This document shows, piece after piece, positions 11,474 to 22,466 of a stretch of 64,000 nt of DNA. Under the pieces are notes generated by a model that had not been told where the DNA came from, searched no databases, and worked only from the letters and a program-made list of their open reading frames with translations. This stretch comes from Paraspadella gotoi (taxonomy: Eukaryota; Chaetognatha): contig CM119271.1 in assembly GCA_051294375.1 (NCBI GenBank), positions 17,013,799 to 17,077,798 on the forward strand, in the 5' to 3' direction. Numbering within the stretch: position 1 is the stretch's first letter; every line of letters starts with the position of its first letter. A program made the translations under genes and the position numbers.

Positions 11474-11690
11474 CTCTCTGATTGATTGATTGATTAATTG
11501 ATTGATTGACCAAATAATGCCAATTGACCAAATTATGCCGGTTGACAAAAATTTTGCAGTTGAGCAAATTATTCCAGTTGACCAAATTATGCCAGTTGAC
11601 TAAATTATGTCAATTGACCAAATTATGCCAGTTGATTTACTTATGCAAGTTGATTAGATTATGAAAGTTGACCAAATTATGCAAGTTAGT
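11474..11690. repeat. GATT array and ~19-bp minisatellite
   Basis: GATTGATTGATTGATTAATT at 11480 leads into about nine degenerate units of TTGACCAAATTATGCCAG. The unit resembles the 18-bp array at 29.1-30.5 kb only in containing TTATGC/CAGTTG-type strings, so I do not equate them. Confidence 0.75.
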
Positions 11691-12199
11691 ATTGGCGCAG
11701 CTACTGGTAATGATTGATAGATCAATTGATTTAAAGATTTTTTTGTAGATTTATTACGAAGTCTGTTATGATTTGTTATAATCACAAATTGAGAGTCAGA
11801 AAAATTATCATGATTTATCATCGGATTAGCTTATTGCCGCTTAATTATCGTAGGCAGATCCGACATTGTTTGCTCAAACTTGTTCACTTAATGAATTTTT
11901 ATATTTATTGTACAATTACAATTACAATTACCTCGATTATTTCAGAGTTACACAAAAGCTTTTGATCTACCAGGATTGTGCTCTTCATGTACTTAGTCTG
12001 AATTGATTGATAATTTTACCTTTTCAAAAGTAAATACTTTTTTTCCTTAGTTCCACTCTGTCTCCTGCTCCACCGCAGATCCTCTACTCCTGCAAATTCC
12101 ATGCTCCTCTAGATTCTTCACTTTTCACACAAAATCTCATTTAAGCCGTGAGTTTTTATCCAGAGGTAATCCACCTCGAATCAGGAGACTGAGACCGAA

Positions 12200-12286
12200 A
12201 GAAGGGAATGTCTCTCTCTCTCTCTCTCTCCCTCTCTCCTCTTTTTCTGTCACAGTACGAGTTTGAATTCCGTATTCCGTTCTCGG

Positions 12287-12322
<36 letters not shown>

Positions 12323-12419
12323 CCCTTCAATCGTGCACGGCGTAGAACAGTTTGAATATTTATTGCTTTTTCTCACTTTCTCTCTCCCTTTCCTTCGCTT
12401 TTTTTTCTCGACTTATTTC

Positions 12420-12474
<55 letters not shown>

Positions 12475-12478
12475 ACTG
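12200..12478 (+). repeat. (CT)n and (GTC)n microsatellites
   Basis: CT arrays at 12208-12240 and 12418-12472, with a GTC array at about 12287-12322 between them. No coding sequence is supported between 11700 and 12600. Confidence 0.85.
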
Positions 12479-12619
12479 CGCCACGGGACGGCGGCAGTCT
12501 TCGGCATCCCTAGAGAGGGCGCGCCAAGGTTTCAACGTCAACCGAAAATCGTCCTTTAATTCCATAGCGACGTTGAATGATTTCCACACAAAAAAAAACA
12601 TTTTTGTTCAATTTGCAAA

Positions 12620-12900
12620 ACTAGACCGTGAGAGAGTCTTGATTAAAATCTAGTGAGGTCCTCCTTTGAAGTTGGTACAACTAATATAAAATTATCCATT
12701 CATTTATTAAATAAGCTATCTTGCCCTTGACTTTGAATAGGCCATGGTGGTTTAAGGCTTCCATCACTCTTACAAGCTTTTAATCAAGACTGTCTCACAT
12801 TCTAGATTAGTCATTTCAAAGTCACTGGCTTCCATATTAATGAAATGGTATAATGTTTTAAAACTAGACAGTAAGAGTAATATTAAAATCTTGTATGATC
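12620..12900. mobile_element. MITE-like dispersed repeat with internal inverted repeats
   Basis: CTAGACCGTGAGAGAGTCTT and GATTAAAATCTAG at the left are complementary to CTTTTAATCAAGACTGTCTC plus ACATTCTAG at 12777-12805. A third degenerate copy of the arm lies at 12862-12895. Between them is TTGGTACAACTAATATAAAA and GGTTTAAGGCTTCCATCACTC. Pieces recur at 27724-27786, 48700-48830, 56965-57010 and 63170-63215. No transposase frame is present, so it would be non-autonomous. Exact ends and target duplication are not resolved. Confidence 0.6.
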
Positions 12901-13004
12901 CTGCTATGTTATTATCTTGCGTGAGGGATGAAGGAAAGAACCGATTATCAACATTTATAGAATGAATGAATAATTTAAGTGAAAATTAATGACAACAATC
13001 CTAA

Positions 13005-13182
13005 CATCGCAGGAGTATCAAGCCACCAGAATCGAATCGAGATTGAGGCTACGGGCGAAATGGAATCATCCGAATCCTCGATGGGTCAGCACGAAACCGG
13101 AATTACATAGGACAACAGCTTGACATAGAGATCATTGAATTGTAAATTTCCACGTTTGCGATCCTCTTCCTAGATATAAATA
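13005..13182 (+). mobile_element. Left part of an older LTR (LTR-X), split by a gypsy insertion
   Basis: AGGAGTATCAAGCCAC, a run of weakly matching sequence, then GATCCTCTTCCTAGATATAAATA matches the 5' part of the LTR-like unit at 47335-47610 (GCCGATCCTCTTTCTTAGC then TATAAATAG). The match stops exactly where the gypsy LTR begins at 13183 and resumes after 20984, which shows a nested insertion in the TATA region of this LTR. Confidence 0.75.
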
Positions 13183-13836
13183 TGTGGATTCGATCTCGAG
13201 ATATCTCATCCCGCAGAATACTCGTCATGCCGAGCAATGAAGATGGTCAACCCTCTCGGATAGTCTTGTATTTACTTTCTACCGAGAGAGCAGTTAAAGA
13301 CTCTTGTTAAACACAAATTTTGAAGGTTTTCCGATTCCCGATATTTTAAAAAACCCAAAATTTACTTTTTATTTTTTAAATATCTTTTGTTTCCCGAACA
13401 AATGCACCAAGTAGTTTCAGTTCATTCATTAACAATCAGCTGATTTAACTTGTTGTGTTTTTACCTAGCTTAAAATCTGATTTAGCAGAGTAACTATATA
13501 ATTAACAACCTACTTTGAATCTCTCCGGTTATCAATTTAATTAGTAGATCTTTTATTACTGGTTTTTGATTTATTTTAATTGGCTCTCCTAGTATAATTA
13601 ATTAAATAATTAACTCGGAATATACCGAGTTTACTCATAACAGGATATTCTACATTGCTTGAAGGAGAAAGACAGTTTGAAATATCTATAATGCTTTGAT
13701 ATTTCTGTATAAGGTTGCTTTTAATTGAAACTAACGCAAGCAAGTGGTTTAAATACTAACTCTTACACAAAGCATAAAAACAAATTGGTCCGAACTGCCA
13801 CGAGCGCTAACTTCAATATATTGGTGCCATCCAACA
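13183..13836 (+). repeat. 5' LTR of the gypsy element
   Basis: Starts TGTGGATTCGATCTCGAGAT and ends CGCTAACTTCAATATA..CCATCCAACA. It aligns with 20414-20984 over most of its length (GTTTCCCGAACAAATG, ACAATCAGCTGATTTA and AACCTACTTTGAATCTCTCC are shared). This copy carries extra sequence near 13215-13310 and 13620-13650 missing from the 3' LTR. It would supply promoter and polyadenylation signals; individual elements cannot be assigned with certainty. Confidence 0.92.
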
Positions 13837-13851
13837 TTGGTGAACCGACCC
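13837..13851 (+). other. Primer-binding-site-like sequence
   Basis: TTGGTGAACCGACCC follows the 5' LTR CA end directly. A TTGGTGA start is usual for primer sites of this class, but I cannot name the priming tRNA. Confidence 0.6.
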
Positions 13852-13879
13852 AACTCTGAATAATTCCAACCTTCATATT

Positions 13880-15520
13880 CAACCAAGACGCCGAGACTGC
13901 CCTTCAATGGGAGCGGATCCCGCGCGAGACCCTACATCCTCTCGCCTCCGCTTCAGACCACTCTCAAAGTTCCAAAGGCGCCGGAAGCGGCCGCGCTGTA
14001 CTCGCGATGACTTCTCCCACCGGATCTGTCGACGCCAAAGAGGCGCGCGGCACACCGCAGCACTTCAGCTTTCTCTCGAACTGGCGAACTCGCCCAGTGT
14101 TTTTTTCCGCTTTCCCGAACCGGGACTTCCTCCAACATCGAAGCCATTCGCGGACGCCAACGGCGAAACACTGAGGCACAGCCGAGACCACCAGAGACAG
14201 AAACGGACTCCGACCCGAGTCAGCCTCTCGAGATCGCCGCCCGCAAGGGCATTAGAAGAAAAAGACACACACGAGCACGCGCGGAAATACCGACTTTCGA
14301 CTCCCAAGAACATTGACATATGGATCGAAGAAAGGGTCGAAGGCAGCTTTCATCCGTTGCCAAACGTCAAGAGGCGAGCGACGAAATTTTGCCCACCTTG
14401 GAATCCAAGATCAGCGTCGACGCCAATCGACCGACCGCGGCGTTCACGCCTTTCTTGTATACGGAGGAGGACCGTCCGACGCACGCAAACTGGCGCTTCC
14501 CATGATTCGCGAGTACTGTACGTAAGGGGTACGGGACACACAGCGCCAACGGCCGGCAACTTCTTCTCGACGGTTTCAGGCCGCGATGGAACCGACGATC
14601 CCTCCAGCAACCTGCAAGACTAGAGACGCGAGGAAAATAGAAGTCAGTCACAGATGAGCGACATCAAAAAAGAAACGATACATAAGGGGCCTCCCGTGAA
14701 ATAAGACGCTCCTTAGAGGACTAAAGGTCGATGAGTTGGAACACGCGCAAGCACACCTGGGACCCCGAGAACGCAGAAGAATTAAGTTTTTTCGCGACGG
14801 CCGATGCGAAGGTCGACCCTCCGAACCCTTCGCGAGCCATCAGGCCGACCCAACCTCTGGCCCATGAAACCGCCGCCGACAGCCCACAGAGACCGAGAGC
14901 ACACACCTCCGAGATACCGGTGGGTCCCTCGCAGGGATCTTCTTCTTCGCATACGTATATACACCCCGTGCGAGCGCGTGACGCCCCCCACGGGTCGTTT
15001 TTTAACTCTTGTCCTTTAGCCGAAGAGAATCGAGGCATATTTTTTTACTCCCTGCGATCCGAGTGAGAGTCATTTTTTTTTCGACTCAGAGCGACCGGGC
15101 GACTCTCCCACTCTCGAACCCCAGACTAGCGACTGGCGCACAAGAGGTGCGTTCAAGCCGGATCGTGCGCCGCGATCTTCAGGAGATTCTCTTCTGCTAC
15201 GATCGGGCGGCCAAAAACGGGCCGATTGAGCAGGTGTGCCGTTGGCATCTCCAAGTTTGGGCGAACGCCGCCTTCCCGCTGTGGGACATTTGTTCCAGCC
15301 AGACAGGGTGAGCGGCAGGCGATCGCGAAGGACCCTTCAGTCGCGAGAAAAAAATCGCGTGACTAGGACGTCCCGCTCGCCTCGGGCCACCGAGGAGACG
15401 GATTCGAGAAGAACACGTTCTAGTAGTCACAGGACGAACCCCACGCGAGCGTCGACCAAGAGCCGCATTCTCACATTTCGCGAAGAGGGATTTATCGAGC
15501 GACCCCCTCCGGACCATACT
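13880..15520 (+). pseudogene. gag region of the gypsy element (broken)
   Basis: The GC-rich segment after the primer site sits where gag belongs. No frame is open throughout; the longest uninterrupted pieces (for example 13907-14623) switch frame and have an Arg/Ser/Pro-rich composition typical of shifted translation. Near 15235 a CRWHLQVWANAA stretch sits where such gag proteins usually carry a Cys/His segment, but the remaining ligands are not readable. Assignment therefore rests on position between primer site and RT more than on sequence. A protease active site was not found. Confidence 0.55.
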
Positions 15521-16379
15521 TAACGCTATCGCCTGGTTCCCATTTCTGACGCGTGGCGTATTATATGCGATGGTGATAACCGACCGGCGATTCGGGCAAC
15601 CGGGAGCGCCAAAAATTTGCCTAGAGAGAGATCGGCGTGAGGTCGCACGTCGTAGCCTCTGGTCAAATTCGATATCTTTTTCTCGGTGAGAGGAGCCTCT
15701 TAGAGCAACACATGACTCCGGAGGAAGCGTGCCAGACCACGTCGCTATACTCGAAAACTCTCACCAAGTCTACACCCATCATGCGCTTTGCTACGGCCAA
15801 TAGATAATTAACTCTTGAGCTGCGATACATATACCATACTTGCAAGACGACGGATAGACTCCCATTTCCGCCGGTAACTTCTCTCTGAGATAAGCCACTC
15901 ATATACGTATTCGAAATTAGATGGTCTTCTCTCTTCCCGATCTCTGAATTGTGCTCCTCTTTCTTGAGCGTACGACACCGATTGCTACTGCACACAGGTC
16001 ATTTGTGGCGAGCCGACTTCCATCCATTGCCTCGGAGGATTCTCTATCTTTTATGTTCGCACAACATGCCATTCTTTCCGAATGGGGACACTGTTGGACC
16101 TACCCCCGCCGACCTGTCCAATTTTCCTCCAGAGAACAACTCTATATCGAGAAGGGAGAACACACACGATCAAATAGAGACAAAATCATTCAACTTATGT
16201 TCGATCTATATATATCATCTATCCGTAACTCACCATGCTTGGAAGAGCTATTCTAACCTACTCCTGGAGTACCTGTCTGTCCAAACACTTGTTCAACACC
16301 CTCGAAGACTAACGAGTTCGGTGGAAGACAATATCAGCCAGGACTAAAGGAGACTTTCATATAGAAATCATTCAGATAC

Positions 16380-17080
16380 ACCTACTTCCCCATGTCGGAC
16401 ACGGCCCGAGCCAAGCAAGGGCCCGAGCGACCTTCGATCCGTTCGGTTAGACAGCGTCGCGATGGCTTCTGCGTGAGAATCCGCAGACGCCAAGTGGCTA
16501 TAAGCCCCCTCCGAGTGGGTGGCCAAGCGACAAAAAGCTCCTGGTCGTCACACTTGGCTCTGGCGGTCCAAACAGGCTGACGGAGGTTGGCGATGCTGTG
16601 GAGATTTCCACCCGTCCAGCCAACGCCAACACCATAGGACGATAAAGTATCTCGCAAGCTCTTTAGCATGATTTCAACGGCAGAGTTGGCGGAAAGGGAA
16701 AAATATTCTCCAAAATCGACTTCTAAAGGGTAACCACCAGATTTCCCGTGCCGATGAAGACGTTCCCAGACCGCAGTTATCAGTCCCCGATACGCCGGCT
16801 CGCGCATATTTTATGCTCGTTAACCGGCTGCGCATGCGGACGCCTTTAAGAGAGCACGGCCGCGCGGCTCGTCAGCGGGCTTCCGAGTTCGAAGAGCCGT
16901 GATGATAGGATCAAACAGTTGGACCGGCGGGACGCCGCTTTCGCCGGGCACGCGTCACGCGACGTCCCCGGTTCTCGTAATCCTGGCTCTCTCTACTCGC
17001 GCATATCTACTGATCTTTCGAGACGCTTCACGAGCGCTGTGCTGAGAGATCTCGATCAGGTATCACTTGTGCAGACAACA
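16380..17080 (+). pseudogene. Reverse transcriptase remnant of the gypsy element
   Basis: In order along the plus strand, but in changing frames, there are remnants of conserved RT blocks. The clearest is GKGKIFSKIDF at about 16691-16723, which is the motif A region with its catalytic Asp, followed by a stop and then a FPVPMKTFPDRS-like stretch. MRMPL-like sequence at about 16830 and AYLLIFRDAS at about 17004 resemble the B and C regions. The paired Asp of the usual motif C is not intact. In a working element this domain copies RNA into DNA in virus-like particles. An opposite-strand frame at 16382-16807 is a shadow of this region. Confidence 0.7.
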
Positions 17081-17099
17081 TTATCGAGACTGCGCGGAA

Positions 17100-18250
17100 C
17101 ACTGATGAGCTATGGTATTATCAGTATGTTTCACTCACTAATTGAACCATATTGAGTAACTAGGTGACTATTAGAAATTCCATTAGTTATAATATGCTAC
17201 CTTAGTGTTGCCACGCCGATATCTACTCTCTATTCTTAAAATTTCTTCTAGTTCTATATAAATGTGTTCTCGTCGAAAGTTTCTTTTGATAATGAGTCGG
17301 GCGATCCGTAAATTTAATTTTTACCAGATGTGAGTTGTCGTGTGAGACTCACTCAACACCTAGTTTGTCCAAGTGGGAGAGGAGTAGACGATATTATCCG
17401 CGTTCGCACATCCTTTTACCCGCCACACAGGTGACAGGCACGCTCCGGAGGCTAAGGTCCTCGCACTGCGTCACTTTATATATTTCGGGGATGGAAAACG
17501 CGATTTAAATATATTTTAAGAATTAGTCTGGTCCGTCATTTTTAAGTGGTGGTCACGTTTGTAATGATAAGCAAGTGCGACCCTAAAGACATACTTATAA
17601 CACAAGAAGATTGCACGCAACCTCTCAGATTAACTCGACGCATTTGGATGGACGGCATTGGCCGGAGTCGAGAGCCACGTCCTCGACGCTCATAATGTCG
17701 ACGCGCGACAACAAGAGTAACCATAAAGAAGTTTCTTTATTGTAACCCATATATTCAAGGCGACAGCGCTATTGGTGAAAGAATTACAGTATATTATTCT
17801 AATTTGTTATCAGAGAATATAGAAGCTTCCGGCACAATCACGCTAATCGACCTTCACAACCACCAGAGCAGCGCAGTGCATCCCTTTTTTTTTCGTTCAC
17901 CGGCTTTCACACGATTTACAGTGCGTCATCTACCAGGTCTGGTCCCACCCTGACATTTAACAGGGCCGGAGCGATCCAGTGCAAGGATTGAAACACAAAA
18001 ACAGGCAATACTTCTCGTGAGTAGATTTACCAAATTTATTACGTTCAAAGTGCTACATCAGAGGGCGTAGTTATTGCACCTCTCTTTCGTGTGTGTACAG
18101 AGGACAAGAGCAGATCGATGGAGGTAGGGTGAGAGAAGGGATAGCATTTCACACACGCGACGAGGCTGTCCGACATAATTTCGGCACTGGCTATGAGGCA
18201 GATCGTTTACTCTCTAACACTGAACCATCAGTCCTGCTAAAATACACGGC
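17100..18250 (+). pseudogene. Presumed RT thumb/RNase H region, unreadable
   Basis: The stretch lies between the RT and RNase H-tail remnants. It includes an AT-richer part (17150-17550, 17740-17830) unlike the rest of the element, so it may hold a small secondary insertion. I could not identify catalytic RNase H residues. Nothing else recognisable. Confidence 0.4.
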
Positions 18251-18289
18251 CCTCCAACCAAGCGAGCCGAGCGCTCAAACAAACTCGCC

Positions 18290-18735
18290 ATAACTATCCA
18301 ACTATCATCATAATCCCGAAATTCACGACTGAACATCCGCCACATCCGCGGCAAGGCAATATGGTCGCCGACGCCTTTGTCGCCCAACCGCCGCAAATCG
18401 CAACAATCGACCGCTCCCACTACCTTCAAGAAAAAACGCAGGACTCACAAGCGACCGTCAACGCCATCGGGCAAGAGGGTGTGCTTGGAGGAAATGGCGC
18501 CGGCACCAACATTGGATCGGATTTCCAGCGCTTGCCCAGAGACGCCAGAACCGGGCCCTTCAATTCGCAGAGTCACAGTGGGCGATCAACAACTCTTCGT
18601 CGATGTCTCGAATGGTCCTGCAGACCTTTCGTGCAGAATCAGGCGGAAGCGAATCTTCACGCTATTCACGGCTTAGGACATCCAGGAATTTGCAAGAACG
18701 CGCGAGACATCGCCTCAAAATTTGTTTTGGCCATC
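18290..18735 (+). pseudogene. RNase H tail and H2C2 zinc-binding segment
   Basis: An IRHIRGKA stretch at about 18330, then VADAF and, after a variable segment, AIHGLGHPGICKNARDIASK from 18661. The HGLGHPGI pattern is the His-rich start of the H2C2 domain that precedes Ty3/gypsy integrases. A Cys is missing before the CQRAKVHTYVK continuation at 18782. The parts lie in two or more frames, so this is a remnant, not a gene. Confidence 0.8.
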
Positions 18736-19370
18736 TCTCCGAGCTGACACCACCAACGCTGGGCACGTGGAGTGATTACCCTGCCAGCGAGCGAAGGTCC
18801 ACACGTACGTGAAACCCTCCAATATCGGACGACTTCGGAAGTCCCGAGCGAAACGATTCCACACTTGAAAAACGTGGACAATATGCATTGCTGCCAACGT
18901 CCAAAATGGTTTCAATCCCCTCCTCACAAAATAGTCCGACAGATTTTCGAGGTGGCCCGCAGCTATACCAATGAAGGACTTGACGACACACATCAGTAGT
19001 AGACGCGATCCCATGGCTGGAAATTGCCCACTACGGGATCCCAGCGGCCATCACAACGGACTCGCGAGCACAATTTGCGGCAAAGCCATCTGGACTCAGT
19101 TGACACAAGCCTGGGGAATCAAGCACCAATCAGACGACAGCCCTAACCATCCGCATAAACGGATTGGTAGAACGTTTTCAATCCGAGCCGTCAAAAGGAG
19201 TCGCTGATGCGCGCTCCGTGACAATGAAACCCACAAATGGTTCTGGAGACTCCCGTGTCCCTCTTAGCAATTCGAACACTATTAACCGGACATTGGAGCA
19301 TCTCAGCCGAGCTAGTCTTATGGCGAAGGACTCGCAGTGCCCGGCGACGTGCTCCTCCCCATCTTGACAA
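18736..19370 (+). pseudogene. Integrase catalytic core remnant
   Basis: CQRAKVHTYVKPSN (from 18782), then DRFSRWPAAIPMKDLTTH at 18938-18991, a TTDSRAQF block whose Asp codon is at 19059-19061, and NGLVERFQ with Glu at 19170-19172. These correspond to the ordered core blocks of a DDE-type integrase. At least three frame changes and several stops separate them. When intact, this enzyme joins the DNA copy to the host genome. The order and spacing are normal for Ty3/gypsy. Confidence 0.88.
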
Positions 19371-19800
19371 CCAACTTCAGAACAGCGTCGACGATTACGC
19401 GACAATCTCCGAGTGGAGGTCGAGCGCTCTCCATGACCAACGAGACTATAGCACAGCCGAGCGCCACGCCTTATATTAATCTTCCCCAAACCCTCGTGAC
19501 GCGACGCACGTCTTCATTCAAAGCGCACTCTGCGTGCACCCAGGCGTTGAACGGCGCCTTAATCACGGCCCATATCGAGTCGTGGTCTCGGGACAATTCA
19601 ACTTGCAAGTCCGAAAATGCCGCGGCGCGCGTACAAACAATCCGCCATCTGCACGATCAAGAGCGCAAGCAAACCCTATGGCGTGACGAGGATAGCGAAG
19701 AACAATCCGACCGCCCCCCTCCAGCCCAGCATGTGAATTTCGTCCACCTCGCCACGCCATCGGACGAGGCAAAATCCTCGGCTCAATGACTCGCCTTCAA
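19371..19800 (+). pseudogene. Integrase C-terminal remnant
   Basis: After VLETPVSLLAIRTLL (from 19237) come scattered pieces of the C-terminal region, such as GPYRVVVSGQFNLQVRK near 19568-19618. These resemble the small beta-barrel segment seen near the end of gypsy polyproteins. Frames change repeatedly. The 19800-20400 stretch to the polypurine tract holds no further domain. Confidence 0.65.
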
Positions 19801-20404
19801 ACGACTAAGCCGCCGTCCAGCAGCAAAACCAAAGATAGAAATATGAACGAACAATGGCGGCGACGACGAGAACGACGAAAATAAGAGGCGACGCTTCGAA
19901 ACCACTCGCCTCGATCATGATCCAGGCCACTGATCCAAGCGTCAACCGCACCAAACGTCATCGAACATGAGACACTCCCGTTATCCCGCTCCCCGTCGAC
20001 GCACCAAAGAGAAGAATCATCGCCCGAGGGCAGGCCGCCGCACCCTCACTCAATTTCGGCGCCCCCCGTATTTCACCACGCCATTTGTCGAGCCCCAACG
20101 CCCGAACAGAGGAAGTGTGTCCAACGGCACGAACGCTCACCAGAGGAGAATATGATCTTTGCGGCAGCCGCCATCAACACTTATCTATCATAAATGATAA
20201 ACGCTCTCAACAAAGCCCACTATAACGCCGTTAATACGTCGTTTATTTAGATGTGGTAAAAGATGACTTAAAACATTTTTTTACAATTTTTATATATATA
20301 ATTATGTATATATTGAGTTAGAAGTATTGCGGAGAGCGAAGTAGTGAGCTTACCTCTTAATAAGCCCAAAGCGTGTTCGCGTAAACTATTATGTTTTTCC
20401 GTCT

Positions 20405-20413
20405 GGGGAGGGA
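20405..20413 (+). other. Polypurine tract
   Basis: GGGGAGGGA lies directly against the TGTAGG start of the 3' LTR, the expected site of plus-strand priming. Confidence 0.8.
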
Positions 20414-20984
20414 TGTAGGATTCGATCTCGAGATATTCATCCCGAATAACTTCATCGACAAAAGATTGGTCCAACTCCAATAGTTTATTTTTTACCTTTT
20501 ACAAACTTTGATTAAAGACTTTATTAGTTTACAACAAATTACTATTTATCTTTGTTTCCCGAACAAATGATCAATCCTGTTTCAAGTTCCATTCATTAAC
20601 AATCAGCTGATTTAGACTTGTTGTGTTTTTTACCTAGCTTAAAATCTGATTTACAAGATAACTAATATTAACAACCTACTTTGAATCTCTCCGGGTTATC
20701 AATTTAATTAGTATCTTTTATTACTAGTTTTATTATTTTAATTGGTTATTAATTAATTAAATAATTAATTTGATTATTGTTACTTCATATAGATATTCTA
20801 ATTGCTTGAAGGCAAAAGCAGTTGAAAATATCTATAATGCCTTTGATGTATTTATTAAGGTTGCTTTTATTGAACTAACCAAGCAAAGTTGGTTATACTA
20901 ACTCCTTACCACAAAGGCACGAAAAAAAAACAATTGGTCGACCGGCCAACGAGCGCTAACTTCAATATATGGTGGCCATCCACA
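20414..20984 (+). repeat. 3' LTR of the gypsy element
   Basis: Starts TGTAGGATTCGATCTCGAGA and ends GGTGGCCATCCACA. Shorter than the 5' LTR by about 80 bases because of indels. Followed by AATAGACTT, whose AATA repeats the four bases before the 5' LTR. Confidence 0.92.
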
Positions 20985-21116
20985 AATAGACTTAGCTTTT
21001 TCTAGTTTCATTAGAATTGATCAAGACTCCTGCGCGCGTCTCACCGTCACCTTTATTCTCAGAATAAACTTCTTATTGATTTCTTCCATAGAAATCCATG
21101 AGTTTTTCCTTAAATG
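20985..21116 (+). mobile_element. Right part of the split LTR-X
   Basis: TCCTGCG..TCTCACCGTCACCTT, TATTCTCAGAATAAA and AAATCCATGAGTT match 47530-47610. AGAATAAA supplies a poly(A) signal in the usual LTR position. Together with 13005-13182 it makes one LTR cut by the gypsy element. Confidence 0.8.
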
Positions 21117-21147
21117 TGGTGGCAGCGGTGGGATTCGAACCCACGCC
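21117..21147 (+). other. tRNA-Leu-type primer-binding site (31 nt)
   Basis: The 31 bases starting TGGTGGCAGCGGTGGGATTC are the reverse complement of a tRNA 3' end: the CCA tail, acceptor strand and T-arm with TTCGAATC. The acceptor/T-arm sequence is of the tRNA-Leu type. Presence of the CCA complement and position just after an LTR argue for a primer-binding site of an LTR retroelement rather than a tRNA gene. The match continues well past the usual 18 bases. It is flanked by direct repeats of TCCATGAGTTTTTCC. Confidence 0.75.
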
Positions 21148-22400
21148 TCCATGAGTTTTTCCTCCATGAGTTTTTCCTTAAATGCTAAGAATTTTAAAAT
21201 AATATCTTTGGCGATTGACATATGTACGTCTACAAAAGCGTGAAACGTTTTTCACGCCACCAGTTCTCGGTGAGTTTTGAAACGATTTTCGATGGCATCG
21301 TGAACTGGCTGACGATATTATCCGATACGGGGAAGTGAAATCATCTAAAATAACCAGATACAAAGGGGAGCTACTGAAAGTCTATATAGTCTATATATAA
21401 AGTCTCTAAAGTCTATATATATCTAAAGTTAAACAAAAGAAGGTTGCCTAGATTCAGTATGGGATAGAGCCATCTCTCACTTTAGTCCTGAAACCTAAAG
21501 TTTTATTATTGAATCACAAGGAAAAATTTTTTTCAAATTTTTCTTTTTGTATCCGTGTCTGACCGATTGTTTTCTTTTGTTCTCCGAATTTTCTTCAGAA
21601 ATCATTTTTTCAAATGTCGTTATATCTTTTTGCGCTTTTGATGAAGACAGAAGTCGAACTATCGAGCGTTTTCTTAAACATACAAAAATTAAATTAAATT
21701 AAAAGGAAAAATTTTCAAAAAGTTGAAAAAATCAAAAATGAAGTTATTAAATTCTTATTATTTTACTGCCTTTTTCAAGTAAAGACCATCTGAGCAAAGC
21801 TGGCGTGGCGCCAAAAATAATAATATCCAATAATAACAACAACAACAACGACGACGACGACGACAACGACGATAACTGGGCCATATCGGGCGACCATCAA
21901 TCCTTCGGTCAACTTTTTATGATCTTGGATGAAATGTGCATGAAACGCATCTGCGCGAGAATCTATATTTAATGTAGTTTTACCAAATGAATATTTATTA
22001 TCGAATATATATTTTCTGTTACGGGAAAAGAAGTGAAGAAAAATGTGGAGAGATCAAGGATTTATGATATACCTACTGTATAATATAGCAAAATAGCTTA
22101 TTTATTAAATAACTGTTATATTGGTAAATTAATTATTAATTAAACTATGCTGACTACTGTCTTTGGACAAGATATAAATGTTATTGATTTAACAGTTTTC
22201 TTTAATTTGCCAATGAATGTAAATATTAATTTTTCAAATTACACGCAGCATTGTCTTTTGTTTTTACTTTTTACATCCTTTTAATTTTTTCTCTTTTTCA
22301 CAATTCTCACCCTTATATCATAACCGCCTTAGCTTCACCTCACTCGTCGTCTCACTTTCCCTTCCTCACCCTTTCTTTTTCTGGCCTTTAGATTCCTTCC
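21148..22400. other. No gene; possible interior of the LTR-X element
   Basis: Only short frames. An AAC/GAC array lies at 21834-21872 and a TGATGAAGAC..GTCGAAC motif at 21648-21671. No gag or pol remnants were recognised, so the rest of the LTR-X element may be missing or too decayed. Confidence 0.45.
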
Positions 22401-22416
22401 TCTCGCTCTCCCGCTG

Positions 22417-22417
<1 letters not shown>

Positions 22418-22466
<49 letters not shown>

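Larger units (their letters stand above)
13183..20984 (+). mobile_element. Ty3/gypsy LTR retrotransposon, full length but decayed
   Basis: About 7.8 kb bounded by two TG...CA LTRs (13183-13836, 20414-20984). AATA lies immediately outside both ends (13179-13182, 20985-20988) as a 4-bp target duplication. A primer-site-like TTGGTGAACCGACC follows the 5' LTR, and a GGGGAGGGA purine tract precedes the 3' LTR. Internal sequence is markedly more GC-rich than its surroundings. It encodes broken reverse transcriptase, RNase H tail, H2C2 zinc-binding and integrase segments in that order, which is the Ty3/gypsy order. Many stops and frameshifts interrupt every part, so it is not autonomous. No envelope-like gene is seen. 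LTRs differ by many substitutions and indels, so the insertion is old. Confidence 0.93.

Noticed and set aside
13907-14623. 238-residue plus-strand frame as an independent gene
   Set aside because: Lies in the gag position of the retrotransposon and reads as Arg/Ser/Pro-rich shifted sequence.
16382-16807. 141-residue minus-strand frame inside the gypsy element
   Set aside because: The plus strand carries RT blocks in order; the minus frame has no domain and is a shadow.
21117-21147. tRNA-Leu gene (3' part)
   Set aside because: Only the 3' third is present, it includes the complement of the CCA tail that genes normally lack in animals, and it follows an LTR; a primer-binding site fits better.
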